Made by a program: the position numbers and the translations under genes
In this document: in pieces, positions 17,292 through 27,428 of the stretch
How positions within the stretch are numbered: the stretch's first letter is position 1
Layout of the letters: each line of letters opens with the position of its first letter
Source: Sediminispirochaeta bajacaliforniensis DSM 16054
GTDB lineage: Bacteria; Spirochaetota; Spirochaetia; DSM-16054; Sediminispirochaetaceae
Direction: 5' to 3'
NCBI RefSeq assembly: GCF_000378205.1
Contig: NZ_KB899417.1
Location: forward strand, 102,222-166,221
Length of the DNA: 64,000 bases
The notes under the pieces: model-generated
Database searches by the model: none
The model's input: the letters and a program-made list of their open reading frames with translations, nothing else
What the model was told of the DNA's origin: nothing

Positions 17292-17314
17292 AAAAAACCG
17301 CCCCGGGGGGCGGT
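17292..17314 (-). terminator. Intrinsic terminator after small secreted-protein gene
   Basis: GC-rich stem CCGCCCC / GGGGCGG flanked by A/T (AACCGCC...GGCGGTT), followed on the minus strand by TTTTTTAT. It ends transcription from the gene at 17353-17772 before the NrnA-like gene. Confidence 0.8.
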
Positions 17315-17352
17315 TCACGGCCGACTTGACCGTAGGCCATACATCTGGAGAC

Positions 17353-17772
17353 TTAGAACTCCAGACTAAGCGTTTCCACATTGAAGTTGCTATCGATATC
17401 CCCTAGAGTACTGGCGTCTCCCCACGAGGTATCGTTCAAATCCTTTTTAAGATAGAGTCGTATGTGATCAAATTGGCCGTCTTTCCAGAAAATGGAAAAG
17501 TAGGGGTATGCAGGGTCGTTTCCCAATACCAATTCCGCTTTCGGGATTTCGCCGCTTTGACCGGCGACGGCAAACCAAGCCTGCGGGATATAAAGAACCT
17601 TGAACTGAAAGTCGTTCGTCATGTAAACGACACGATAACCAAGCCTGTGGTTATAGACCTTGGAAATGGAAACGGTCTTGACGAAATATGGGGATTCTTC
17701 AGCCGCCACAGACGACAGAGCTACAATTGTTAATAGTGCGGCGAGAAGGGTAATGGTTATGGCTTTTTTCAA
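17353..17772 (-). CDS. Small secreted protein of unknown function
   Basis: A 139-residue protein with a classic signal peptide (LKKAITITLLAALLTIVALS, cleavage after SVAA). I choose the TTG at 17772 because GGAGG stands 7 nt upstream and it begins right before the signal peptide; no ATG is suitably placed. The mature part reads PYFVKTVSISKVYNHRLGYR and then FKVLYIPQAWF, with alternating beta-type residues. I recall similar proteins in treponemes and other spirochaetes but know no function. It is a monocistronic unit between lon and the NrnA-like gene, closed by a strong terminator. Confidence 0.75.
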   Translation of the reverse strand: MKKAITITLLAALLTIVALSSVAAEESPYFVKTVSISKVYNHRLGYRVVYMTNDFQFKVLYIPQAWFAVAGQSGEIPKAELVLGNDPAYPYFSIFWKDGQFDHIRLYLKKDLNDTSWGDASTLGDIDSNFNVETLSLEF

Positions 17773-17862
17773 GACACTTCCTCCTTGTAGACAATCCTGG
17801 TATAGAGTATATCGTTTCCGAACGATGAAAATCAAGCAAAAAAGCTTCTTAGAGGTCGGTAA

Positions 17863-20271
17863 TTAGTCGTTCGGGAATAAAAAGCGAAGAGCGTCTCCGA
17901 TCGTGGCGACATAGACCAATTCGATTTTCGACTTTACTTCTCTTGGCAGCTCGCCTCCGTCCTTTCTGTTGTCTTCAGGAAGCAAAATTGTAGTCATCCC
18001 GTTCCTTCGTGCGGCCAGACTCTTCTCTTTTAAACCGCCGATTGCAAGAATTCTCCCTGTTAGGGTTATCTCTCCGGTCATGGCTATATGCCGTTCAACG
18101 ATGCGGCCGGTTAAGGCCGAAAGAATTGCCGTGGTTATAGTGATGCCTGCCGATGGACCGTCTTTAGGAATGGCCCCCTGCGGAACATGAACATGGATAT
18201 CCTGTTCCTTGAGTGCAGAAGGTTCGACCCCGAACTCATGAGCGCAGGAGCTGATGAAACTGAGGGCTATTCTGGCGCTTTCTTTCATGACATCCCCGAG
18301 GTTGCCTGTTAGGATGAGTTTGCCGTCTCCCGGAAGCAGGGCAACCTCGACCGGTAGCAGCTTTCCTCCCAACTCGGTCCATGCCAGGCCGTTGATAAGT
18401 CCGGGTCTCCCATTTCGATAGAGAAGATCGTTTTCAAAGCGGGGAACGCCAAGATAACGCTCCACAGTTTTGGGAGTGATGATAGCCGAGAAGGCCTTTG
18501 TTTCCGATTGCTGCAGAGCCTCTTTGGGTTCTGTATCATCGTCCGGCTTCTGGAGCCGGGGGAGCAGGACCCCCTTGCTGAGTCCTTCCCGAGCCGTTTT
18601 CCTGATGATAGAGGCGATTTCCCGCTCAAGGTTCCTCACCCCTGATTCCATGGTATAGTTTCGAATGATGGTGGTAAGGGCCTCTTTTCGAAAGCTTATC
18701 GAATCGGACGGCAGGCCGTTTTCTTTGAGCTGCTTGGGGATAATAAAGTCCTTGGCAATTCTCACTTTCTCGTAGTCCGTATATCCGGGTATTTCGATGA
18801 CTTCCATTCGATCCCGCAGGGGGAGGGGAATGGTGTGGACACTGTTCGCGGTGGTGATAAACATGACCCGGGAAAGGTCGTAGGGAACCTCAAGGTAATG
18901 ATCAACAAAGGTTCCGTTCTGTTCCGGGTCGAGTACTTCAAGAAGGGCCGATGCCGGATCTCCCCGAAAATCACTGCTCATTTTGTCGATCTCATCAAGG
19001 AGGAAAACAGGATTGACGGCCTGTGCCTTTTTCATCGACTGGATGATTTTACCGGGAAGGGCCCCTACATATGTTTTGCGGTGGCCCCGAATTTCCGCCT
19101 CATCCCTGATTCCGCCGAGGCTGATTCGTACGAACTTTCGTCCAAGGGCCCTGGCTACGGATCTGCCTAAGCTGGTCTTTCCTGTACCGGGAGGTCCCAC
19201 AAAACAGATGATAGGTCCTTTCCCTTTTCCCTGCAGTTGTCTGACCGCAAGAAAATCGAGGACACGTTCTTTTGCCCTTTTCAGATCATAGTGGTCCTCA
19301 TCCAGGATCTTTTGCGCCAGGTCGATATCGTGGTTATCTTCACTTGCCTCACTCCATGGGAGATCCGCTATCCATTCGAGGTAGGTTCGTAAAACCCCCG
19401 ACTCGGGACTCATGGGCTGAAGCCGCGCAAGTCTCGCAAGCTCCTTATCCGCTTTTTCCCACACCTCTGTTGGCATTTCCCTTGCTTCGATACGCTTTCG
19501 AAGCTCCTTTGAACCAGAACCGTCATCGTCCTCTTTTCCGAGTTCTTTGTTGATCTGTTTCAGCTGCTCATTGAGAAAGTATTCCCGCTGATTTTTTTCA
19601 AGCCGTTGTTTGACCCTGGAATTGATCTTGTTTTGAAGCTCCAGCATCTCGTTTTCGGCCTCGAGGGTCACGGCAAGCAGTTCAAGCCGTTCATTGGGAT
19701 GATCTTTCTCAATGATCTCCACCTTTTTCTCGGGCGCAATCTGCACATTTGCACAGATCAGATCGACAAGTTTATCGGGATATTCTGCCTTTTCGACGGC
19801 AGCAAGGATCTCCGGACCGATTTTTTTCTGATGTTTTGTGTAGCGTCTGAATGCGTCTCGTGCCGCCGCCATGAGGGGGACACTCTCCTTACCAACTTCC
19901 CTGGCATCGATAATCGGCTCAACCTGAACGCGGTGGTACTCCTTTTTCTTTAAAAATCGTACCACCTTTCCTCGCTCCATTCCCTCTGCCAGTACCCTGA
20001 GGGTACCATCGGGCAGTTTCAGCATCTGAAGGATTTTGCTTATGCTTCCGGCTTCAAAAACGTCGTCTTCCGTGGGTGCCTCAATGTCCCGTCGTTGGCA
20101 GGCAAGAAAAACCATTCGATCATTTCCCATGGCCGCTTCAATGGCGCTGATAGTCTCGGCCCTTCCTGCAAAGAAGGGAACCACCATGTGGGGAAAAACA
20201 ACGAGCTCCCTCAGCGGGACCAGAGGGAGCTCCTTTTTACCATTTTTCAGGCTCAAATCTTTCAGCTTCAT
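17863..20271 (-). CDS. lon: ATP-dependent Lon protease
   Basis: An 802-residue cytosolic AAA+ protease with the usual three parts: N-terminal substrate-binding domain ([19 protein letters not shown]), ATPase with Walker [10 protein letters not shown] and Walker [11 protein letters not shown], and a C-terminal Ser-Lys protease with [14 protein letters not shown] (catalytic Ser) and the Lys in GLKEKSLAA. Its ATG overlaps the stop of clpX by 4 nt, so it closes the tig-clpP-clpX-lon operon, the same order seen in E. coli. Confidence 0.97.
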   Translation of the reverse strand: MKLKDLSLKNGKKELPLVPLRELVVFPHMVVPFFAGRAETISAIEAAMGNDRMVFLACQRRDIEAPTEDDVFEAGSISKILQMLKLPDGTLRVLAEGMERGKVVRFLKKKEYHRVQVEPIIDAREVGKESVPLMAAARDAFRRYTKHQKKIGPEILAAVEKAEYPDKLVDLICANVQIAPEKKVEIIEKDHPNERLELLAVTLEAENEMLELQNKINSRVKQRLEKNQREYFLNEQLKQINKELGKEDDDGSGSKELRKRIEAREMPTEVWEKADKELARLARLQPMSPESGVLRTYLEWIADLPWSEASEDNHDIDLAQKILDEDHYDLKRAKERVLDFLAVRQLQGKGKGPIICFVGPPGTGKTSLGRSVARALGRKFVRISLGGIRDEAEIRGHRKTYVGALPGKIIQSMKKAQAVNPVFLLDEIDKMSSDFRGDPASALLEVLDPEQNGTFVDHYLEVPYDLSRVMFITTANSVHTIPLPLRDRMEVIEIPGYTDYEKVRIAKDFIIPKQLKENGLPSDSISFRKEALTTIIRNYTMESGVRNLEREIASIIRKTAREGLSKGVLLPRLQKPDDDTEPKEALQQSETKAFSAIITPKTVERYLGVPRFENDLLYRNGRPGLINGLAWTELGGKLLPVEVALLPGDGKLILTGNLGDVMKESARIALSFISSCAHEFGVEPSALKEQDIHVHVPQGAIPKDGPSAGITITTAILSALTGRIVERHIAMTGEITLTGRILAIGGLKEKSLAARRNGMTTILLPEDNRKDGGELPREVKSKIELVYVATIGDALRFLFPND

Positions 20272-21509
20272 GCACTTTTCTTGTCTAGTATAATCTCCGG
20301 AGTTTCCGACTTTTCGATTACGTCGCGGGTGACAACGACCTGCTTAGCTCCTTCGATGGAGGGAATTTCGTACATAATATCAAGCATGACATTCTCAACA
20401 ATGGCCCGCAATCCTCTTGCGCCGGTCTTCTGCTCAAGCGCTTTTTCCGCGATGGCCTCCACTGCACCTGGCTGGAACACAAGATTGACCTCATCCAGCT
20501 TCAGGCTCGCCTGATACTGGCGCAGAATGGAATTCTTCGGTTCTGAAACGATCCTCGTCAGGTCCTCTTTCGAGAGATCGGAAAGTGTCACATGAATGGG
20601 CAAACGGCCGATGAACTCCGGTATGAGTCCGAATTTCACCAAATCATCGGGATGGAGTTTGCTGTAAAGAGCGGAGAGGTCCTTCTCACTGCTTGCCATA
20701 ACATTGGCACCGAAACCGAGGGGATGCTGGGCAACCCGCTGTTCAATGATTCTGTCGAGGCCGACAAAGGCGCCTCCCACAATAAAAAGGATATTTGTGG
20801 TATCGATCCGTATCATTTCCTGATTCGGATGCTTTCTTCCCCCCTGGGGCGGGACGGAAGCTATGGTCCCTTCGATGATTTTCAACAGGGCCTGCTGCAC
20901 CCCTTCTCCCGATACGTCACGGGTGATGGATACATTTTCACCCTTTCGGCTGATTTTATCTATCTCGTCGATATAGATGATTCCCCGTTCGGCGGCGGCA
21001 ATATTATTACCGGCTGCCTGTATCAGCTTCAGGAGGATATTTTCCACATCTTCGCCAACATATCCCGCTTCGGTGAGCGTAGTGGCGTCGGCAATTGCAA
21101 AGGGAACCTTTAATTTCCTGGCAAGGGTTTTTGCAAGGAGGGTTTTACCCGTTCCCGTGGGACCAAGCAAAAGGACATTGGCTTTTTCGATTTCGATATC
21201 GTCTTCTATCTTTCCACGCTGCGCGATTCGCTTGTAGTGGTTATAGACAGCAACAGACAGGACCTTCTTTGCGGTCTCCTGACCGACAACGTATTCGTCC
21301 AGGTATTTATGAATTTCCTGGGGAGTGGGAACATCTTCGAGAAAATCGCTCGAAACAACCTCATCCTCATCATTTAAAATACGCATGCAGACATGAACAC
21401 ATTCATCACAAATGAATACCCCGGGGCCTGCAATCAATCGTCTGGCATGCTCGCTGCTTTTTCCGCAGAAGGAACACACCTTATTGGATTCATTTTTGTT
21501 TTTCGCCAT
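20268..21509 (-). CDS. clpX: ClpX, ATPase subunit of ClpXP
   Basis: A 413-residue unfoldase. The N-terminal zinc-binding domain has CSFCGKS and CDECV (four cysteines); the AAA+ core has Walker [12 protein letters not shown], Walker [11 protein letters not shown] and sensor/arginine-finger region [10 protein letters not shown]. It feeds unfolded proteins to ClpP, encoded immediately upstream with a 20-nt overlap. Confidence 0.97.
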   Translation of the reverse strand: MAKNKNESNKVCSFCGKSSEHARRLIAGPGVFICDECVHVCMRILNDEDEVVSSDFLEDVPTPQEIHKYLDEYVVGQETAKKVLSVAVYNHYKRIAQRGKIEDDIEIEKANVLLLGPTGTGKTLLAKTLARKLKVPFAIADATTLTEAGYVGEDVENILLKLIQAAGNNIAAAERGIIYIDEIDKISRKGENVSITRDVSGEGVQQALLKIIEGTIASVPPQGGRKHPNQEMIRIDTTNILFIVGGAFVGLDRIIEQRVAQHPLGFGANVMASSEKDLSALYSKLHPDDLVKFGLIPEFIGRLPIHVTLSDLSKEDLTRIVSEPKNSILRQYQASLKLDEVNLVFQPGAVEAIAEKALEQKTGARGLRAIVENVMLDIMYEIPSIEGAKQVVVTRDVIEKSETPEIILDKKSA

Positions 21510-22107
21510 TTTTCTCCCTCACGAGAACTTTATCGATAATCCCGTACGCCACAGCCTCTTCGGCCGATAAAAAGTAATCACGTTCCAAGTCTCGTGCAAT
21601 AACTTCTTCGCCTTTTCCCGTATGCTGGGAAAAGTAACGTATGGTCAGCTGTTTAAGGCGAACAATTTCCTTTGCCTGGATACCGATATCAACCGCCTGG
21701 CCCTGAGCGCCTCCCCAGGGCTGGTGGATCAGAATTCTTGAAGAGGGAAGTGCGAAGCGCTTTCCCGCACTTCCGCAGGTAAGCATAAGGGCAGCCATGC
21801 TTGCCGCCTGTCCCATACAAATGGTCTGTACATCGGGCTTGATGTATTGGATGGTGTCATAGATTGCGAGACCTGCCGTTACACTTCCTCCTGGAGAATT
21901 AATGTAAAGGCTGATGTCCCGCTCCGGATCAAGAGATTCAAGAAAAAGCAGCTGAGCCACCACAAGGTCCGCGGTTGCATCATTAATTTCTCCATCAAGG
22001 AAAACAATCCTATCTTTCAGAAGCCGGGAAAAAATATCGTAACTTCGCTCTCCGACTCCCGTTTGCTCAACAACATACGGCACAAGGTTGTTCATCTGTT
22101 CCTTCAT
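21490..22107 (-). CDS. clpP: ClpP protease subunit
   Basis: A 205-residue serine protease forming the tetradecameric chamber of ClpXP. The catalytic triad is visible: Ser in [12 protein letters not shown], His in ILIHQPWGG, and Asp in [13 protein letters not shown]. Start at 22107 has GGGGAGCAGGA just upstream; 22095 is an alternative. The 3' end overlaps clpX by 20 nt. Confidence 0.95.
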   Translation of the reverse strand: MKEQMNNLVPYVVEQTGVGERSYDIFSRLLKDRIVFLDGEINDATADLVVAQLLFLESLDPERDISLYINSPGGSVTAGLAIYDTIQYIKPDVQTICMGQAASMAALMLTCGSAGKRFALPSSRILIHQPWGGAQGQAVDIGIQAKEIVRLKQLTIRYFSQHTGKGEEVIARDLERDYFLSAEEAVAYGIIDKVLVREKNGEKQK

Positions 22108-22141
22108 TCCTGCTCCCCTCATCTGTGAACCTTTATCCAAC

Positions 22142-23506
22142 TTACTGTTTATCCTGCATGAAGTCCAGATAATCGGCCTTTTTCCCCGTCTTTATCTTGT
22201 TTTTCTCTATCAAGAGGTCAAACCCCTTTCTATTGCGCAGATCGTTCTTTACCATTTCCATAAGGCCATTCTTCTCGAAGGCCTCTTTCAGCTCATCGAA
22301 CTCCTGTCCGTTCTCTTCCGCCTGTTTTCGGATCTCGGCTTCTACTTCATCATCGGTAACTTCCGGCGATTCCTTTTCTATTATTTTTTCCATCAAAAGC
22401 TGAACCTTTAGGCTCCGTTCTGCCTGGGGTTTCCATTCCTCAAAAACGGTTTCCTTGCTTTTCCCCTGAATTTGAAGAAATTGTACCAGCTGCTCTTCAG
22501 GCATCCTTGATTGCTGGACAAAACGTTGCCATGAGTTTTCCAATTCCGCGGTAAGCATGGAAGCGGGAACAGCAAGCTCCGATCCTTCGATGATCTTGTC
22601 GAAGATCGCTTCACTTTTTACTTCACGAAACTTCTTTTCGAGGCTTTCTTCCAGTTGCCTGCGAATATCTTTTCGAAGATCGGCGAGGGTTTCGTATTTG
22701 TCGCTTACATCCTGCGCCAGCTCATCGTCAAGTTCCGGAACCTGTTTTTCTTTTATTGCCGTAACGAGGACCTTAAGCTTGACACTTTTACCGGCGAGTT
22801 CTTTGTAGTCGTAATCCTCGGGGAAGCTCTTCTCGATCAGCTTTTCCTCATTCTTGGCCATCCCGATGATATCGTCATCGAATTTATAGAGGTTGTATTC
22901 AGTTCCGACGGTGAAAACGAAGTCTTCCCTGCGGCTTTCGTCCTTTTCTTTTCCCTCTTCGTCCAGTTCGACGTAGTTGACGGTTACGATGTCGTCTTTC
23001 GCAGCCTTGGCTCCTTCCGCTTTTTCGACGACCATGGAGTTCTGCTCCTGGATCTTCTCGAGTTCGCGGTCTTCATCTTTTTTCGTTACCTTTACTTCGG
23101 GGACCTCAATTTCAAAACCCTCGTAGCTGCCCAGCTTTACATCGGGGTAAACATCATAGACAACGGCAAAGGTAAAATCTTCTCCGTCTTCGATTTTTCC
23201 GAGTTCTTTTTCGTCCGCTAATTCAGGCTGAGAGTAGGGAAGGGGTTTTTCCTCAATTTCCTCAAAAACCTGCTTCAGACTTTCCTCGATCAGTTTTACG
23301 GTTGCTTCTTCTCTGATCCCTTCGCCGTATTTCTGCTCGAGTATCTTTGCCGGTGCTTTTCCTTTTCGGAACCCGCGAATCTGAGCATGTTTTGCGTAAT
23401 TGGCAAGAAGATCCTGATACTGTTTTTTTGCCGCATCTTTTTCCACGGTGACCGTAAGCTTTACCGCAGAGTTTTCAAGATGCTGCACTTCTTTATTTGC
23501 GATCAT
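22142..23506 (-). CDS. tig: Trigger factor, ribosome-bound chaperone
   Basis: A 454-residue chaperone/prolyl isomerase that meets nascent chains at the ribosome exit. The N-terminal ribosome-binding signature region reads [19 protein letters not shown], followed by an FKBP-like domain (about 150-240) and a long helical C-terminal domain rich in Glu/Lys. AGAGG precedes the ATG. First gene of the proteostasis operon. Confidence 0.95.
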   Translation of the reverse strand: MIANKEVQHLENSAVKLTVTVEKDAAKKQYQDLLANYAKHAQIRGFRKGKAPAKILEQKYGEGIREEATVKLIEESLKQVFEEIEEKPLPYSQPELADEKELGKIEDGEDFTFAVVYDVYPDVKLGSYEGFEIEVPEVKVTKKDEDRELEKIQEQNSMVVEKAEGAKAAKDDIVTVNYVELDEEGKEKDESRREDFVFTVGTEYNLYKFDDDIIGMAKNEEKLIEKSFPEDYDYKELAGKSVKLKVLVTAIKEKQVPELDDELAQDVSDKYETLADLRKDIRRQLEESLEKKFREVKSEAIFDKIIEGSELAVPASMLTAELENSWQRFVQQSRMPEEQLVQFLQIQGKSKETVFEEWKPQAERSLKVQLLMEKIIEKESPEVTDDEVEAEIRKQAEENGQEFDELKEAFEKNGLMEMVKNDLRNRKGFDLLIEKNKIKTGKKADYLDFMQDKQ

Positions 23507-23590
23507 TCCCTAACCTCTCTATCGTCGTATTTGTTGAATATACACAAAATCCCTCTTTTAGCAAACCGCCACGGGAGGGAGGAATAAAAA

Positions 23591-23621
23591 AAGGCGACCC
23601 GGAATGGCTCCAGATCGCCTT
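23591..23621 (-). terminator. Terminator of the tRNA cluster
   Basis: Stem AAGGCGA / TCGCCTT with an inner GGA / TCC pair, followed on the minus strand by TTTTTATT. It lies 8 nt after the last tRNA (Gly) and before tig. Confidence 0.75.
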
Positions 23622-23628
23622 GGAAAAG

Positions 23629-23700
23629 AGCGAGAGACGGGAATTGAACCCGCGACATCCACCTTGGCAAGGTGGAGCTCTACCGCTGAGCTACTCTCGC
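23629..23700 (-). tRNA. tRNA-Gly (anticodon GCC)
   Basis: A 72-nt tRNA with acceptor GCGAGAG, D-arm AGCTCAGCGGTAGAGCT, anticodon loop TTGCCAA (GCC), and T-loop TTCAATT. Last of five tandem minus-strand tRNA genes; CCA not encoded. Confidence 0.95.
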
Positions 23701-23726
23701 CGGAAATTGATTCTTGCCCCTTTCTT

Positions 23727-23808
23727 TGCGAGAGAAGGGACTTGAACCCTTACGCCTTTCGGCACCAGATCCTAAGTCTGGCGTGTCTGCCAATTTCACC
23801 ACTCTCGC
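23727..23808 (-). tRNA. tRNA-Leu (anticodon TAG)
   Basis: An 82-nt class II tRNA with acceptor GCGAGAG / CTCTCGC and discriminator A, anticodon loop CTTAGGA (TAG) on the stem CCAGA / TCTGG, a long variable arm and T-loop TTCAAGT. The acceptor half is identical to that of the neighbouring tRNA-Gly. Confidence 0.95.
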
Positions 23809-23855
23809 AGTGATTAACACGAAACGCCCTTCTTCGTCAAGAGCACATTTCGAAT

Positions 23856-23928
23856 TGAGCCGTGAAGGGATCGAACCTTCGACCCGCAGATTAAGAGTCT
23901 GCTGCTCTCCCAGCTGAGCTAACGGCCC
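23856..23928 (-). tRNA. tRNA-Lys (anticodon CTT)
   Basis: A 73-nt tRNA, acceptor GGGCCGT / ACGGCTC, anticodon loop CTCTTAA (CTT), T-loop TTCGATC. Third in the cluster. Confidence 0.95.
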
Positions 23929-23944
23929 AATGATTAAACTGTAA

Positions 23945-24018
<74 letters not shown>

Positions 24019-24029
24019 ATATCGCGTAG

Positions 24030-24102
24030 GGTGGGTAACGGGATTTGAACCCGCAACAACCAGAACCACAATCTGGCGCTCTACCGTTGAACTATACCCA
24101 CC
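24030..24102 (-). tRNA. tRNA-His (anticodon GTG)
   Basis: A 73-nt tRNA including the encoded G at position -1 paired with C73, as expected for bacterial tRNA-His. Anticodon loop TTGTGGT (GTG) on CCAGA / TCTGG. First gene of the cluster. Confidence 0.95.
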
Positions 24103-24193
24103 GTGAATTGTGCAGGAGGAAATCTGCATCATTTCACGCTTTTTGTCAATACCGCTCAACGTTTCGGTCAGACAAGATCCGATTGGTGGGAAC

Positions 24194-24221
24194 ATCATAA
24201 ATGATTTGGAGAAAATGTCAA
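24194..24221 (-). promoter_or_regulatory. Promoter of the five-tRNA cluster
   Basis: On the minus strand TTGACA (24216-24221) and TATGAT (24194-24199) with a 16-bp spacer, a strong sigma-70 promoter. It implies a leader of roughly 85 nt before tRNA-His. It lies in the gap between rarA and the tRNAs. Confidence 0.8.
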
Positions 24222-24239
24222 CCCGCCGACGCTTCTGTT

Positions 24240-26447
24240 TTACCTGTGGAATTTCAAAAGTGCGAGCTTTCTTCGCCAGGGAATGGGATGACCTGCGAGA
24301 ATCGTTGTAAGACGTTTTTCCGTTTCCCTGATGTCCGCCAAATTCAGTTGGGAGATGCATGCTCCGTATCCGCCTTCGGTGGATGGGGAAAGCCAGCGTT
24401 TGAGTTCTCTGCTTCCTATGGTGCGCTCCTCCTCAAGGGGAAAAAAGCGGGGGGTGTCGACCTGAAAACCCGCCGCAGCGGCATGGTCCGTGAGACTCTT
24501 CTCATCCCAGGAGGTTGCATCATTCGTCCCTGTTTCATATATGCTCTCTTCCGCCTTTTCCAAAAGTTCGATCAGCGATCGTTCTTGAGGTGCGATGCTT
24601 ACAACGGCATCGGAGAGTCTCATTCCGTATTTGGGAATGGTCTCGGCGACGACGAATCGGCCTTTCGGCTTTAGGACGGAAAAGATGGTTTCCATTTCCC
24701 TGGGATGCTCACTTTCCGGGAGCCTGAGAAAGTGGTTTCTTCCTATCACCACCTCAAAGGAGATCTCCTCCGGAATCCCTTTCCTCAGCGGCTCGGATCC
24801 CGCGATAAAAAGCGAGGGACGACCGGGATCGTCCAGGGTGGATGCATAGCCTTCCAGCCGTTGGAGCGCCTCCCGACTCCTGAGCGCTCCCCAAACCCCG
24901 CCTTCGGGGCTCTTTCTGCACGCCTCCCAGAGCAGCAATCCGTCGTCGGCCCGAAGGTCGAGGACCAGTTCATGACGAGCCGGTTTTGCTTCGTCGAAGA
25001 TAGCCTTTCTGAGCATCATAAGGTTTTCCGAGGCATTGTCGGCCAGGCGTGCAAGCCATCGTGCCTCTTTCCCGCCGGGTTTACCGAAGCTGAGAATTTC
25101 GCCGGGATCCTCCATCTGGCCCAAAGCCAGCTGTGCCTCCCGTCTTCTGGTCACCTGGTCTCTGACCCGCTCCTCATAGCCTTGAGACGATGGGCGGTAG
25201 AAGAGGCGGCCTCGCATCTGCTCGGGGAGATAGTGCTGGGCAACCCAGTGGTCCCGATACGCATGGGGATAGAGGTAGCCTTCGCCGTGGCCGAAACCCT
25301 CCTTGTCGCGGTTGGCGTCCCGAAGATGGTTCGGCACCTCGCTTTTGGTATCCTCTTCCACCGCCTTAAGGGCATCGAAAAAGGCGAGGGAACTGTTCGA
25401 TTTTGGAGCGGTGGCAAGGTAGAGCACCGCGTGGGTGAGGTGGAATCGTCCCTCCGGCATGCCGACCCTGTCGAAGGCTGCGGCCGCCGACTCTACCACA
25501 CCGAGGGCATGGGGATCGGCAAGGCCGATATCTTCACAGGCGCTGATCAGCATCCTTCGGAAGATAAACCTCGGATCCTCACCGGCCCGGACCATTCGTG
25601 CCATCCAGTAGAGGGCCGCGTCGGGATCGCTGCCCCGAATCGATTTTATAAAGGCACTTGCCACATCGAAATGATAATCACCGTCTTTGTCATAGAGTAC
25701 CACCTTTTGCTGGATGCTCTCTTCGGCCGCATTGGTGGAAACGAAGAGCTCCGTTCCCTCCGGCGGCGGGAAAGAATCGACACTGGTCTCCACCGCAAGC
25801 TCCAAGGCTCCAAGCAGGCTTCGGGCATCCCCTGAAGCCACAGCAATGAGGTGCTCCAGGGCACCCTCCTCGAAACGTACCATCCACTTGCCGTATCCCC
25901 TTTCCCGGTCGTTAAGGGCCTGGTGGGCCACCGCATACAAATCATCTTTACGCAAGGGCTTGAGCTGAAAGATTCGACTACGACTGACCAGGGCCGGATT
26001 GACCTCGAAAAAGGGGTTTTCCGTGGTTGCGCCGATGAGAATCACCGTACCGTTTTCCACCCAGGGAAGCAGAGCATCCTGCTGTGCCTTGTTCCACCTG
26101 TGTACCTCGTCCACGAAAAGGATGGTCCGCTTGTCGTAAAGTTCTTTGCGTTCTTTTGCCGAGGAGATAGATTGACGAAGCTCTTTTACCCCGGAGAGTA
26201 CGGCGTTCAGGGTATCGAAGGCGCTTTTCGTCGTTCCTGCGATTACCCGTGCCAAGGCGGTCTTTCCACAGCCCGGAGGTCCGTAGAAGATGAGACTGGA
26301 GAGCCTGTCCGCCTGAATGACCCGTCTCAGAAGCCTGCCGGGACCGACGATGTGAGACTGCCCGATGTATTCGTCGAGGTTTCGGGGACTCATCCGGTAG
26401 GCGAGGGGGGCTTTTTCGTTCGATTCGGCAGCACTGAAAAGTTCCAT
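24240..26447 (-). CDS. rarA: RarA/MgsA AAA+ ATPase fused to methyltransferase-like domain
   Basis: A 735-residue protein. Residues 1-430 are a complete RarA (MgsA/WRNIP1-type) clamp-loader-like ATPase acting at stalled replication forks: Walker A GPPGCGKTALA, Walker B ILFVDEVHRWNKAQQD, GATTENP sensor 1 and the tetramerisation domain (PEGRFHLTHAVLYLATAPKSN). Residues about 460-735 add a degenerate Rossmann-type SAM-methyltransferase-like domain (HELVLDLRADDGLLLWEACR, later IFSVLKPKGRFVVAETIP); its glycine motif reads LDLRADDG, so activity is uncertain. The ATG at 26447 lacks a clear SD; a TTG at 26465 with AAGGGG upstream is an alternative. Start 24240 follows the tRNA promoter. Confidence 0.85.
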   Translation of the reverse strand: MELFSAAESNEKAPLAYRMSPRNLDEYIGQSHIVGPGRLLRRVIQADRLSSLIFYGPPGCGKTALARVIAGTTKSAFDTLNAVLSGVKELRQSISSAKERKELYDKRTILFVDEVHRWNKAQQDALLPWVENGTVILIGATTENPFFEVNPALVSRSRIFQLKPLRKDDLYAVAHQALNDRERGYGKWMVRFEEGALEHLIAVASGDARSLLGALELAVETSVDSFPPPEGTELFVSTNAAEESIQQKVVLYDKDGDYHFDVASAFIKSIRGSDPDAALYWMARMVRAGEDPRFIFRRMLISACEDIGLADPHALGVVESAAAAFDRVGMPEGRFHLTHAVLYLATAPKSNSSLAFFDALKAVEEDTKSEVPNHLRDANRDKEGFGHGEGYLYPHAYRDHWVAQHYLPEQMRGRLFYRPSSQGYEERVRDQVTRRREAQLALGQMEDPGEILSFGKPGGKEARWLARLADNASENLMMLRKAIFDEAKPARHELVLDLRADDGLLLWEACRKSPEGGVWGALRSREALQRLEGYASTLDDPGRPSLFIAGSEPLRKGIPEEISFEVVIGRNHFLRLPESEHPREMETIFSVLKPKGRFVVAETIPKYGMRLSDAVVSIAPQERSLIELLEKAEESIYETGTNDATSWDEKSLTDHAAAAGFQVDTPRFFPLEEERTIGSRELKRWLSPSTEGGYGACISQLNLADIRETEKRLTTILAGHPIPWRRKLALLKFHR

Positions 26448-26543
26448 GGCCAGGAGTATACACAATTGAACCCCTTTTTTACAGAATACTTACCAATGCT
26501 TGATCAATTTTCTGCATGCTTTGTCCAAAGGAGTGTGTATACC

Positions 26544-27425
26544 ATGACCTGCACAAGTAAACGGCATAATTCAATCGCCATTTTCATTCTCGAAGGGGAG
26601 ATGGATCTCTATTCGGCATCGATTCTGAAGACGGAATTTGACAAACAGCGAATAGCGGGTTTTCGCCGTTTCCTTATCGATTGCGGGGAGCTGAGTTATA
26701 TCGATTCCAGCGGGGTGGGGGTGCTTATTTCGGTCTTCACCACCGCTCACCGTATGAAGGCACCGCTTTTCTTGTGCGGTATCCACGGAACGGTACGATC
26801 GGTTATCGAATATACCAAGCTTACCGGCTTCCTTCCCATGGTCGAAGTGCGGGAAGAGGCTTTGTCTCTGCTTGCCGCCTCCGGTACCGACAGTGAAAAA
26901 CAGGAGGGCCATGACGAGAAATGGATTCTTCAGGATGATAATCACCCGCTACTCAAGCGGGAAGGGATGTTCCACAAGGACTTTCATCTCGATCTGAAGA
27001 AGGTCCGTCACCTCAGTCAGCTGATTGTGCAAAAGGCTCCGACCGAAATCAGGGATTTCAATCTCCTTGAACAACAGATCAGTGAGCTGATTAAGAACGG
27101 CGTCCGGCACGGAAATAAAAATGATCCGAATAAAAAAATCGGCGTCTGGTTCCGTTTTTCCACCCATTCGGCTCACCTCATCGTAGAAGACGAGGGCGAA
27201 GGCTTTAGGAATATCGCGGAGTGGAACAGCTTTTACGCGAAAAAACGGGAGGCGTTCGAGAAGCATGATTTTGAAGCGATGATGAACTATGTCTCTTTTC
27301 GCACCAGCACGAGCCGCGATGACGATGGAGGCAACGCCCTCTTTGCCGCTGTCGAGTTCTGGAACAGAGGGGTCGTCTTCAGCGAGGCCGGCAATTGTGT
27401 TGCGGTTGCCCGCAGTTACGACTGA
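26544..27425 (+). CDS. STAS domain-HATPase fusion (one-chain partner switch)
   Basis: A 293-residue fusion. Residues 1-105 form a STAS anti-sigma-factor antagonist domain (ILEGEMDLYSASILKTEF, and YIDSSGVGVLISVFT, whose first or second Ser is the usual phosphorylation site). Residues about 145-293 form a GHKL ATPase of the SpoIIAB/RsbW type with N-box ELIKNGVRHGNKND and G1-box VEDEGEGF. In most bacteria these are two separate proteins that bind each other. The ATG at 26544 has AAAGGAG upstream; the longer open frame to 25851 is antisense to rarA. It is convergent, with a 3-nt gap, to a SpoIIE-type phosphatase gene that is its likely antagonist. Confidence 0.8.
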   Translation: MTCTSKRHNSIAIFILEGEMDLYSASILKTEFDKQRIAGFRRFLIDCGELSYIDSSGVGVLISVFTTAHRMKAPLFLCGIHGTVRSVIEYTKLTGFLPMVEVREEALSLLAASGTDSEKQEGHDEKWILQDDNHPLLKREGMFHKDFHLDLKKVRHLSQLIVQKAPTEIRDFNLLEQQISELIKNGVRHGNKNDPNKKIGVWFRFSTHSAHLIVEDEGEGFRNIAEWNSFYAKKREAFEKHDFEAMMNYVSFRTSTSRDDDGGNALFAAVEFWNRGVVFSEAGNCVAVARSYD

Positions 27426-27428
27426 GGG

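Noticed and set aside
22655..23221. 188-codon plus-strand frame rich in Phe and Val
   Set aside because: Mirror of the Glu/Lys-rich trigger factor; composition is a strand artefact.
24705..25835. 376-codon open frame on the plus strand
   Set aside because: Entirely antisense to the RarA fusion, with no SD and low-complexity composition caused by the strong codon bias of the real gene.
25851..26543. N-terminal extension of the STAS fusion frame
   Set aside because: Antisense to rarA; the STAS domain begins right after ATG 26544, which has AAAGGAG upstream.
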